From Alphaproteobacteria bacterium (GTDB taxonomy: Bacteria; Pseudomonadota; Alphaproteobacteria; Rickettsiales; SXRF01), in contig JAFATP010000121.1 of the NCBI GenBank assembly GCA_019243895.1, positions 1 to 5,866 on the forward strand: a stretch of 5,866 nucleotides of DNA. Reading direction: 5' to 3'. Positions 1-5,856 of this stretch are shown here, piece by piece (the stretch's first letter is position 1; each line of letters opens with the position of its first letter). Below the pieces are notes generated by a model, which did not search any database, had not been told where the DNA came from, and saw only the letters and a program-made list of their open reading frames with translations. The translations under genes were made by a program, and so were the position numbers.

Positions 1-100
1 GCCGCCTCAGGCGGGTGTGCTCGATGCCGCTGCCGGTGGCAAAGAAGATGACCAGCAGCACCGCCAGCATGCCTGCGAAGATGGCGGCGGTCGTCATCAT
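1..100 (-). CDS. tadB: TadB-like (CpaG) inner-membrane platform protein, N-terminal fragment
   Basis: Only the first 33 codons are present; the gene continues past the left edge. The translation begins MMTTAAIFAG and forms one hydrophobic segment (about residues 5-21) followed by a short charged stretch (HTRLRR). This matches how TadB proteins begin: a membrane helix, then a cytoplasmic region rich in basic residues. The ATG at 98-100 overlaps the cpaF TGA as ATGA, with a GGAAG motif at 111-115, ten bases upstream; the next codon is also ATG. TadB pairs with TadC as the GspF-like inner-membrane platform on which CpaF acts. The identification rests mainly on position directly after cpaF plus the hydrophobic start; no diagnostic GspF motif falls within the window, so another membrane protein cannot be excluded from the sequence alone. 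Confidence 0.75.
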   Translation of the reverse strand, partial: MMTTAAIFAGMLAVLLVIFFATGSGIEHTRLRR

Positions 101-1506
101 GCCGATATCGCTTCCAGCAGCGCCTGCTCCAGCCCGAAATACGCTGCTTTATGCGCGAAGCTCGGGCGCACGCCGGTAGAGGCGAATTCACCGACCAGCT
201 TGCCGCTTTCGTCCTCGCCCTTGAATTCATAGGTGAACAGGTCCTGCGTGATGATGACGTCGCCTTCCATGCCGGTGACTTCGGTGACGTGGGTGACGCG
301 GCGCATGCCGTCGCGCATGCGCTGAATCTGCACCACCACGTTGACGGCGGAAGTGATCTGCTGCCGCACCGCTTTGCTGGGCAGGTTGATGCCCGCCATG
401 CCGATCATATTTTCCAGGCGGGAGAGCGCCTCGCGCGGATTATTGGCGTGCAGCGTGCCCATGGAGCCGTCATGGCCGGTGTTCATCGCCTGCAAAAGGT
501 CGAACGCCTCGCCGCCGCGCACCTCGCCCAAAATGATGCGGTCCGGACGCATGCGCAGAGAGTTTTTCACCAGGTCGCGCATGGTGACTTCGCCCTGGCC
601 TTCCAGATTGGCCTGGCGCGTTTCCAGCGTCACCACGTGCGGCTGCTGCAGCTGCAATTCGGCGGCGTCCTCGATGGTGACCACGCGCTCGCCGGGGGAG
701 ATCATGCGCGAGATGGCGTTCAGCAGGGTGGTTTTGCCGGAGCCGGTGCCGCCGGAGATCAGGAGATTCAGGCGGATGGCGCCGCAGATTTTCAATAGCT
801 TGCAGAGGGGGTCGGAGATATTGTTCTGCGAGGCCATGACGTCCAGCGTAATTTTTTTCTGCGAGAATTTGCGGATGGAGATGGAGCAGCCGCGGATGGC
901 CAGCGGCGGCGCGATCACGTTGACGCGCGAGCCGTCCGGCAGGCGCGCGTCGCAGATGGGGCTGGATTCGTCCACGCGCCTTCCCACCCCGGTGACGATG
1001 CGGGTGGCGATGGCCATGACGTGCGCGTTGTCGCGGAATTTAATGTCGCTGAGCTCCAGCTTTCCTTTGCGCTCCACATACACCTGCCACGGGCCGTTTA
1101 CCATGATGTCGGTGACCAGCTCGTCTCTCAGCAGCGGCTCCAGCGGGCCGAAGCCCAGCATGTCGTCCACGATCTGATTGGCCAGCAATTGCTGCTCGGC
1201 CGCCGACAGCATGAATTTCCGCTCGATGACGATCTCGCCGATCAGCTCGATGATCTGCCGCTTCAGCTCTTCGCGGGGCAGGCGCGAGGACGTGCCGATG
1301 TCAATCTGCTCCATGAGGATGGAATAGATTTTGTCCTTGGTCTGCGTCAGCTCGTTAGTTTCCGGCGGCTTCGGTTTGGCGTCATCGGTTTTGGGTGCCA
1401 GCAGTGGACTTATTTCTTTTGTCGCGACCGCAGGCGCGGCCGGGGCGGGCGATGCCACAGCAGGCGGAGGAGGAGGCGTTTCGCCGATGCCGCGACGGCC
1501 GAACAT
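97..1506 (-). CDS. cpaF: Flp pilus assembly ATPase CpaF (TadA-like, type II/IV secretion family)
   Basis: This 469-residue protein is the hexameric secretion ATPase that drives Flp pilus assembly at the cytoplasmic face of the inner membrane; in Tad systems the single ATPase is thought to power both extension and retraction. A Pro/Ala-rich, probably disordered N-terminus (about 8-50) precedes an N-terminal domain containing LGFGPLEPLL and VTDIMVNGP. The ATPase core has Walker A GGTGSGKT (252-259, K258), an Asp box TIEDAAEL (277-284), Walker B RIILGEVRGGEA with catalytic-type E328, and a His box GHDGSMGTLHANN (344-356). All key residues are intact, so it should be active. The ATG lies three bases after the cpaE stop, with AGGGA nine bases upstream inside the last cpaE codons. 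Its stop overlaps the next start as ATGA. PilT and VirB11 are relatives, but the motifs and context fit CpaF/TadA. Confidence 0.97.
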   Translation of the reverse strand: MFGRRGIGETPPPPPAVASPAPAAPAVATKEISPLLAPKTDDAKPKPPETNELTQTKDKIYSILMEQIDIGTSSRLPREELKRQIIELIGEIVIERKFMLSAAEQQLLANQIVDDMLGFGPLEPLLRDELVTDIMVNGPWQVYVERKGKLELSDIKFRDNAHVMAIATRIVTGVGRRVDESSPICDARLPDGSRVNVIAPPLAIRGCSISIRKFSQKKITLDVMASQNNISDPLCKLLKICGAIRLNLLISGGTGSGKTTLLNAISRMISPGERVVTIEDAAELQLQQPHVVTLETRQANLEGQGEVTMRDLVKNSLRMRPDRIILGEVRGGEAFDLLQAMNTGHDGSMGTLHANNPREALSRLENMIGMAGINLPSKAVRQQITSAVNVVVQIQRMRDGMRRVTHVTEVTGMEGDVIITQDLFTYEFKGEDESGKLVGEFASTGVRPSFAHKAAYFGLEQALLEAISA

Positions 1507-1509
1507 GGT

Positions 1510-2730
1510 TTATTTTCCCTTCTTCAGCAGCCCCGCGAGCCCACCGGGTTTTTTGGCCGTTTCCTTCCCCTGCTCCTCGGCGGCGGGAAAAAGATGCCCG
1601 CCCAGGCGTTGCAGCGCTTTCATCGCCGGCGTATTGGGATGTTTCAGCGCCTTCAACTCGCCGCTCAGGCTCATGAACGCGTCCGGGGCAAACGGGATGC
1701 TGTATTCCACCTTGGCGCCGATGCCTTTGCCGTATTCGGCGGCGGGAATTTCATACTTCTCGTTTAGGCCCACCCGGTTGGCGACGAACACGGGCGGGGT
1801 GCGCTTCAAATGATCCTTGAATAATTCGTTCAGCCGGATACCGGCGCTCAAACCGGTCAGGGTTAAATCCGTGATGACGAACACCGTTTCGCACAGGCGC
1901 GCGCAGGCATGGAAAAACACGTTGGGCGTGCGCGGAATATCCAGCACGATCAAATCATATGCATCACGCAGTTCGTGCAGCAGCGTCTCCGCGGCACGCT
2001 CATGATAGCGCACCGGCTCATGGATGGATTCCTCCGCGCTCAGCACATGGAAATTGGGCTTCAGCCGGTTGCACGCGCGCTCGATGAAGAGATTATCGAT
2101 GCGCTCGGGCCGTTCCATCGCCTCGCGGAAGCCGCGGCTGGGGTCCAGGTCAAGCAGCAGCGCCACGCTGCCGTCCTGCGGGTCCAGGTCCACCAGCACG
2201 GTTTTTTTTCCCGCCTGCTCGCCGAGCGCCGCCAGATAAATAGCGACGCTGGTGGCGCCTACTCCCCCGCGCGCGCCCATTACCCCCACGACCTGCCCCG
2301 CCGCGCGCGCCGCCGCGCCGGTATGGACGCCCGCGGCGGGCTGGGTGGCTTTTTCCCATGCCCCTTCCAGCACCTTCGCGCTCAGCGGCTTCAGCAGATA
2401 ACTGCTGATGCCGATGTCCATCAGCCAGCAATAAAAGCTATATTCGTTGATTTCTCCCGCCACCGCCACTTTGGTGTCCGGATCGCACACTTCGGCAAGT
2501 TCCGTTAAATGCTGCGGCGCGTGCTCGGGAGAGGAAAGCTCCACCAACAGGAATTGCGGCGAAGGGTTTTGCTTAAGAAACGCAGCCGCGGTAGTGATGT
2601 CTCCTTCCTTTATGCAGGAAGCTGCCCATTGATGCGCGTCAGCGAACTGCCGCAGCGCTTCGATATCCGCCGCGCCGCCGGCGAAGGCGTAGAAGGGCGG
2701 TTTGGGCGCGGATGCGGATGATGCGGACAT
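1510..2730 (-). CDS. cpaE: Pilus localisation protein CpaE (TadZ-like, pseudo-receiver + MinD/ParA-like domain)
   Basis: This 406-residue cytoplasmic protein belongs to the CpaE/TadZ group, which places the Tad machine at a cell site, usually a pole. Residues about 13-128 resemble a response-regulator receiver fold, but the phospho-acceptor position is Glu64 (LLVELSS) and the usual acidic pair and Thr/Ser switch residue are absent; only the Lys-Pro of LLKPLSA (K114) is kept. An Ala-rich linker leads to a MinD/ParA-like domain from about 146. Its P-loop reads GARGGVGATS: Arg154 replaces the signature lysine and Ala159 the P-loop lysine. The A' motif VLVDLDPQ (D181) and a Walker-B-like LIVLDIPR (D264) remain. 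The start codon has GGAGG only three bases upstream, shorter than usual, but no other in-frame start lies near. An A8 run occurs at codons 174-177. Its last codons supply the cpaF ribosome binding site. Confidence 0.93.
   Translation of the reverse strand: MSASSASAPKPPFYAFAGGAADIEALRQFADAHQWAASCIKEGDITTAAAFLKQNPSPQFLLVELSSPEHAPQHLTELAEVCDPDTKVAVAGEINEYSFYCWLMDIGISSYLLKPLSAKVLEGAWEKATQPAAGVHTGAAARAAGQVVGVMGARGGVGATSVAIYLAALGEQAGKKTVLVDLDPQDGSVALLLDLDPSRGFREAMERPERIDNLFIERACNRLKPNFHVLSAEESIHEPVRYHERAAETLLHELRDAYDLIVLDIPRTPNVFFHACARLCETVFVITDLTLTGLSAGIRLNELFKDHLKRTPPVFVANRVGLNEKYEIPAAEYGKGIGAKVEYSIPFAPDAFMSLSGELKALKHPNTPAMKALQRLGGHLFPAAEEQGKETAKKPGGLAGLLKKGK
1516..1520 (-). promoter_or_regulatory. 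Ribosome binding site of cpaF inside the end of cpaE
   Basis: AGGGA, with a nine-base spacer to the cpaF ATG, is formed by the last Lys-Gly-Lys codons of cpaE, so cpaF initiation depends on cpaE sequence and may be coupled to its translation. Confidence 0.55.
2202..2209 (-). other. A8 homopolymer / in-phase slippery heptamer within cpaE
   Basis: On the coding strand cpaE codons 174-177 read GGA AAA AAA ACC, giving eight consecutive A residues in an otherwise GC-rich gene. The phase is A AAA AAA, the classic arrangement for -1 slippage by ribosomes, and such runs also promote RNA polymerase slippage. A -1 shift would reach a TGA at 2150-2152 after about 17 residues. A short hairpin (GCAGCG, TGG loop, CGCTGC; 2157-2171) lies about 30 bases downstream, further than is usual for a stimulator. 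The run is directly visible; any frameshifting is inference. Confidence 0.35.
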
Positions 2731-2733
2731 ATT

Positions 2734-2738
2734 CCTCC
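2734..2738 (-). promoter_or_regulatory. Strong but closely spaced ribosome binding site of cpaE
   Basis: GGAGG is the best Shine-Dalgarno core in the window, yet it ends only three bases before the cpaE ATG. An out-of-frame ATG (2738-2740) overlaps its upstream end. It lies within the 11-base gap after the cpaD stop (TAG, 2742-2744). Confidence 0.65.
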
Positions 2739-2741
2739 ATC

Positions 2742-3470
2742 CTACTGCGAACCGGGCGCCGGCAAGCTTGAACTCCCGCCGCCGCCTGCGCTGCTGGCGC
2801 CGCTGGATGGCGCGGCGTTGCTGGGTGAATAACTGCTGGCAGGCGCGGCGCTGGAGGATGTGGACGGGCCGGCGCGGTATTGCTGTATGGCCAGCGCATC
2901 CAGATCCGGATCAGGACGCACATCGCCGTGGCCGCGCAATAAATCACGCGGGTCCGCGACCATCTGCCCGGTATTGGTGGCCAGCGCGCAACCTATATTG
3001 GGCTGCATGACATTGGCGTAATTGGAAACCTCGGTGCCGCTCCAGCGGTCGCACGGAGGCGTGACGACGCGGTTATAAGCATAATCGATGCGGTAATCGC
3101 CCGCCTTTAACTCAGGCGAGGCGATCACGGCGATACGGCTGCCGGGAATCCCGCGCCGCCGCACCGTGCGCTTCAAGGCGAGCGTTCGCGCATCGCGCCG
3201 CGCATCATACGCCGGGATATAAATGGTTACTTGCGTAACGGCGTCGGGCATGATGCCGTCGGCGTCCTCGATGCCGCCTGCCGCATAAGGAATGGCGGAG
3301 GCGCCGGCGAAATGGATTTCCTCGCTGGAGAAGGCCGGCACCACTTGATGGATATGCATGTCAAGCTGACCGGAAAGATCGTGCGGCGTGCGCGCTTCCT
3401 CCATCGGCTGCGCATTACACGCGGCCAAGGCCAGGGTCAGAAGCGGAAGAAGATTCAGGCGTGCTTTCAT
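2742..3470 (-). CDS. cpaD: Flp pilus biogenesis lipoprotein CpaD
   Basis: This 242-residue protein matches the Caulobacter-type CpaD pilus lipoprotein, an outer-membrane-associated partner of the CpaC secretin. The N-terminus is a lipoprotein signal peptide with a clear lipobox L15-A16-A17-C18, so mature protein should begin at a lipidated Cys18. No Asp follows the cysteine (N19), which fits outer-membrane sorting. The core carries recognisable family blocks: a DYRIDYAYNRVV strand, PPCDRW (C140), NIGCA (C161), then MVADPRDLLRG and a final QYRAG. C140 and C161 are plausible disulfide partners (inference). From about residue 198 the protein turns into a Ser/Ala/Pro/Gly tail of about 45 residues, probably disordered. 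The start is well supported: GGAG at 3477-3480, six bases upstream, overlaps the cpaC stop, suggesting translational coupling. The family's exact mechanical role is poorly known. Confidence 0.9.
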   Translation of the reverse strand: MKARLNLLPLLTLALAACNAQPMEEARTPHDLSGQLDMHIHQVVPAFSSEEIHFAGASAIPYAAGGIEDADGIMPDAVTQVTIYIPAYDARRDARTLALKRTVRRRGIPGSRIAVIASPELKAGDYRIDYAYNRVVTPPCDRWSGTEVSNYANVMQPNIGCALATNTGQMVADPRDLLRGHGDVRPDPDLDALAIQQYRAGPSTSSSAAPASSYSPSNAAPSSGASSAGGGGSSSLPAPGSQ

Positions 3471-3473
3471 GGC

Positions 3474-4910
3474 TTACTCCAGAATGAATCCCCCCTCGCC
3501 GTGCAGGGCCGGCGCGTCGGGAGTCAGATCGACGCGGGCGGACGCGGCGCTTCCTTCCTCGTCCCGCGCTTGCGAGTCATACAGCTGGCCGAGCAGCAGG
3601 CGTTGCAGATCGGTGGGCGGCACATAGCCGTCGAGCGGAGATTTGATCTTGGCGCGGTCGGAGACCGGGCGCACGATATAGGGTGTGACCAGGATCACCA
3701 GCTCACTCTGATTATTCTGGAATTGATGGCTGCGGAACAGCGAGCCCAGCACGGGTATGTCGCCCAGGCCGGGGAATTTATTGATGTTGTTGGTGCGGTC
3801 GTTGCTGAGCAGGCCGGCGATGGCGAAAGTCTGGCCGCTGCCCAGCTCCACCGTGGTCTGCGCGCGGCGGGTCTGCAGCGACGGAATGACGAATTGCGAC
3901 GTGTTGTTGCCCAGCGTGAGCGCGTTGAGGCTGGAAATGGTGCTCACTTCCGGCGACACGTTCAGGCTGATCTTATCGCGCGACATCACCACCGGCGTGA
4001 AATTCAAGCTGATGCCGTACGACTTATATTCCACGTTGACACTGCCGGTTGAGTCCACGATGGGAATGGGAAACTCGCCTCCCGCCAGGAAATTCGCCGT
4101 CTTGCCGGAAGCGGTGGTGAGGTTCGGCTCGGCCAGCACGGAGACCAGGCCCTGGGTTTCGAGCGCGTCGATAATGCTGTTGAAATCCTGCCCGCGATAC
4201 CCGGCGAAAATACTGTTGTCGATGCCGGCGGCGCTGGTGCTGCGCACGATATTGCCGGTGGCATCCAGGAAACTGCGGCCTTGCAGAATGTTGAAGGCGA
4301 AATTGCCGCTGGTGATGATGGAGGCGATATTGATGCCGAAGCGCTTCAGCTCGTCCCGCGACACTTCCGCCACCTTCACCATCAGCGTCACCTGATCGGA
4401 GCCGGCGGTGTTCACCAGGTTCACCAGCTTTTCCTTATCGCCGAGAAAGGCCGAGGCCAGCGTTTTGATATGCTCGGATTCCTGGGCGGAATCCGTGTAG
4501 CCGTTGATCACAAGGCCGCCGTCCACGCTTTTAAACGAGATATCGGATTCCGGCGCGACATCTTTGATGGCGCGGGTAAGCTTGGTGAGGTTATGCGTCA
4601 CCTCGATGGTTTCATCAATGATCGGCGCGTCATTGGCATCCATGGCGTAAAATGAGGTTTCGCCGATTTTCTTGGCGTGAACATAAACCATACGGGGGCT
4701 TACCACCTGAATGTCGGCGATGCTGGGATCCGCCACCACCACCGAACTTGCGATGCGCGACAGGCGCACCATGCGGCCCTTATTGATTTCCACTTTAATG
4801 GTGTGCCTGCCGTCATCCTCATTCAGCGCGGCGGCGCGGGCGGGCAGCGCCACGCCGCTGCACGCCATCACTGCCAACGCGATCCAGAATGTTATGCGGC
4901 GCATCGTCAT
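3474..4910 (-). CDS. cpaC: Flp pilus outer-membrane secretin CpaC (RcpA-like)
   Basis: This 478-residue protein is the secretin that forms the outer-membrane channel through which the Flp pilus emerges. A Sec signal peptide covers about 1-26 (basic RR, hydrophobic core, then PARA before AAL). An N-terminal pilus-secretin domain follows (VVVADPSIADIQVVSPRMVY), then a BON-like stretch (about 105-165) and the secretin core. Visible core motifs are VKVAEVSRDELKRFGINI, VLAEPNLTTASGKTANFLAGG (starting at V258) and GDIPVLGSLFRS, closing with VTPYIVRPV at 408-416. The C-terminal tail ends in GGFILE, a familiar CpaC ending. The first ATG overlaps the cpaB stop (ATGA), but a second in-frame ATG two codons later (4902-4904) sits better relative to a GGGAA motif, so the true start may be residue 3. 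The stop is TAA, three bases before cpaD. Length and domain order are normal for the family. Confidence 0.95.
   Translation of the reverse strand: MTMRRITFWIALAVMACSGVALPARAAALNEDDGRHTIKVEINKGRMVRLSRIASSVVVADPSIADIQVVSPRMVYVHAKKIGETSFYAMDANDAPIIDETIEVTHNLTKLTRAIKDVAPESDISFKSVDGGLVINGYTDSAQESEHIKTLASAFLGDKEKLVNLVNTAGSDQVTLMVKVAEVSRDELKRFGINIASIITSGNFAFNILQGRSFLDATGNIVRSTSAAGIDNSIFAGYRGQDFNSIIDALETQGLVSVLAEPNLTTASGKTANFLAGGEFPIPIVDSTGSVNVEYKSYGISLNFTPVVMSRDKISLNVSPEVSTISSLNALTLGNNTSQFVIPSLQTRRAQTTVELGSGQTFAIAGLLSNDRTNNINKFPGLGDIPVLGSLFRSHQFQNNQSELVILVTPYIVRPVSDRAKIKSPLDGYVPPTDLQRLLLGQLYDSQARDEEGSAASARVDLTPDAPALHGEGGFILE
3477..3480 (-). promoter_or_regulatory. Ribosome binding site of cpaD, adjoining the cpaC stop
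   Basis: GGAG is followed directly by the cpaC stop codon TAA and then, three bases later, the cpaD ATG, giving a six-base spacer. The arrangement implies that ribosomes finishing cpaC are well placed to begin cpaD. Confidence 0.7.
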
Positions 4911-5815
4911 TTCCCGTTCTGGTAAAACTGGTGTTGCTCGCTGGTGTCGCCGCGGATGACGGTGATGCGCGGGCTGACGCCGCTCCGCTGATTCAGCATG
5001 GGGCTGACATCCGTATCGCGCGTATAATGCGCGTCTTCCACCGGCTCCGAAACCGCGGCGCCCAGGAACGGATCTTGATATACATCCGCCTTTTCCTCTT
5101 TCGGCTTCTCCGGCTCGGCGGCCAGTCCGCGTAAGGTGAAGGAAATTTTTCCCATGTCCTCGGCCACGGCGACGCGCTGCGCCTGCTCGGGCGTTACCTC
5201 CACGGAAATGGTCTTGGCCAGCACCGCCTTATTCTCCGGGTTATCCAGCTGCTGATCCACCGCCACGACGCGCACGTTTTCAATGAAAGTCTCGCTCACC
5301 ACCGCATCCTGTTCCTGGGCGTTGGGGCTGGAGCGCAGCTTCATGCGGTGCGTGACGATCAGGTCCACGCGGTCACCGGGGAAAATCAGCCCGGCATTGC
5401 CGGAAGTGGGCGTGACCGCGATGGAGACCGCGCGCTTGCCGGGCTCCAGCATGGCGGAGAGAAACCCGCCCGCACCGGGTTTCACCAGGGCGGAAGTGGT
5501 GACGGCTTCGCCGGGATGAATGGCGATGCGCGCCACCGAGCCGTTATAGGCATTGATGTCGCTGCCTTCCTCCTTGATGTAGTATGGCTGAAGGGCTTCG
5601 GCGGGCCACGGCTCCCAACCGATATCCTGTCCGGCCTTGACAATGCTGCCCGGCGGAATGTTCTGCTTGGCCACCAGCACGCGGGCCAGCGGCTTTACCA
5701 CCGGCGCCGGCTCGGCCACCACGGGCGGCGGCTGGATGCGGCTTTTCACCGCAAATGCGGTGATGCCGGCGATCAGCACGGCGCAGGCTAACAGAATCAT
5801 GCGGCGGTTGGACAT
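4907..5815 (-). CDS. cpaB: Flp pilus assembly protein CpaB (RcpC-like, SAF domain)
   Basis: This 302-residue protein is the CpaB/RcpC component of the Tad (Flp type IVb) pilus. It is held in the inner membrane with its bulk in the periplasm, where the family is thought to support secretin assembly or function. Residues 6-23 form one hydrophobic segment after a short basic N-terminus (NRR), followed by a Pro/Val-rich linker (about 28-43). A SAF-type domain spans about 44-111 (start RVLVAKQNIPPGSIV). The RcpC-type region follows, with the characteristic block LIFPGDRVDLIVTHRM near 143-158. The C-terminus keeps an ITVIRG motif after a Glu/Lys-rich variable stretch. The ATG is supported by GGGAG six bases upstream and by an in-frame TAA at 5861-5863 with no other usual start between. 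Its stop overlaps the cpaC start as ATGA. Family assignment is firm; the periplasmic role comes from the family. Confidence 0.93.
   Translation of the reverse strand: MSNRRMILLACAVLIAGITAFAVKSRIQPPPVVAEPAPVVKPLARVLVAKQNIPPGSIVKAGQDIGWEPWPAEALQPYYIKEEGSDINAYNGSVARIAIHPGEAVTTSALVKPGAGGFLSAMLEPGKRAVSIAVTPTSGNAGLIFPGDRVDLIVTHRMKLRSSPNAQEQDAVVSETFIENVRVVAVDQQLDNPENKAVLAKTISVEVTPEQAQRVAVAEDMGKISFTLRGLAAEPEKPKEEKADVYQDPFLGAAVSEPVEDAHYTRDTDVSPMLNQRSGVSPRITVIRGDTSEQHQFYQNGK
4911..4915 (-). promoter_or_regulatory. Shine-Dalgarno-like motif at the cpaC start, suggests two possible starts
   Basis: GGGAA sits immediately before the first cpaC ATG (4908-4910), too close to serve it well. It is six bases before a second in-frame ATG at 4902-4904. 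Either translation re-initiates at the overlapping ATGA, or ribosomes start at the second ATG, which would shorten the signal peptide by two residues without harming it. Confidence 0.5.
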
Positions 5816-5821
5816 CAGAAG

Positions 5822-5826
5822 CTCCC
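5822..5826 (-). promoter_or_regulatory. Ribosome binding site of cpaB
   Basis: On the minus strand the motif GGGAG lies six bases before the cpaB ATG. Spacing and composition are good, and this fixes the cpaB start together with an in-frame TAA further upstream at 5861-5863. Confidence 0.75.
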
Positions 5827-5832
5827 ACCGCG

Positions 5833-5856
5833 ATCTTAAGTAAGCCCATTTAAGAT
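5833..5856. repeat. AT-rich inverted repeat in the cpaB leader
   Basis: A perfect 7-base inverted repeat, ATCTTAA at 5833-5839 and TTAAGAT at 5850-5856, is separated by 10 bases. It lies just upstream of the cpaB ribosome binding site in a leader clearly richer in A/T than the genes. It could be a protein-binding operator, a weak RNA hairpin in the cpaB leader, or the tail of an upstream intergenic region. No T-run follows on either strand, so an intrinsic terminator is unlikely. Function is unknown. Confidence 0.5.

Noticed and set aside
852..858. A7 run in cpaF (coding strand) as a second slippery site
   Set aside because: The phase is CAG AAA AAA ATT, so the base before the six in-phase A residues is G and the classic -1 heptamer is not formed; the ordinary Lys-Lys-Ile coding is explanation enough.
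341..1177. Long plus-strand open frame (278 codons) opposite cpaF, with further long frames at 151-798 and 1021-1767
   Set aside because: They lie antisense to a strongly conserved ATPase gene with all catalytic motifs. Their translations are rich in Arg, Ala, Ser and His with no recognisable domain. GC-rich codon bias commonly opens such frames.
97..1506. CpaF as a VirB11 or PilT ATPase from a conjugation or twitching system
   Set aside because: The neighbours are all Tad pilus genes and the N-terminal and ATPase motifs fit CpaF/TadA; nothing else in the window suggests conjugation or type IVa pili.
2745..2879. Ser/Ala/Pro/Gly-coding end of cpaD considered as a DNA tandem repeat
   Set aside because: The codons are mixed and no repeat unit recurs at a fixed period; it is low complexity at the protein level only.
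2639..2947. Minus-strand frame spanning the cpaD-cpaE junction
   Set aside because: The product is an Arg/Ala/Pro-rich out-of-frame reading of two real genes, without any recognisable fold; only its internal ATG next to the cpaE ribosome binding site is of interest and is reported separately.
3231..4052. Plus-strand open frame (273 codons) opposite cpaD and the end of cpaC, plus another at 3757-4395
   Set aside because: It crosses two convincing genes on the other strand, shows no domain or ribosome binding site of note, and its composition (His, Arg, Ala, Gly rich) is typical of an antisense shadow.
5544..5849. Minus-strand frame beginning MGLLKIAVGASD that overlaps the cpaB start
   Set aside because: Its ATG has no Shine-Dalgarno and it quickly becomes an Arg/Ala/Gly-rich shadow of cpaB, whereas cpaB has a good ribosome binding site and family motifs.
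5833..5856. Inverted repeat before cpaB considered as an intrinsic terminator
   Set aside because: The stem is only seven A/U-rich base pairs with a 10-base loop and no following T-run on either strand, so it would be too weak to terminate.
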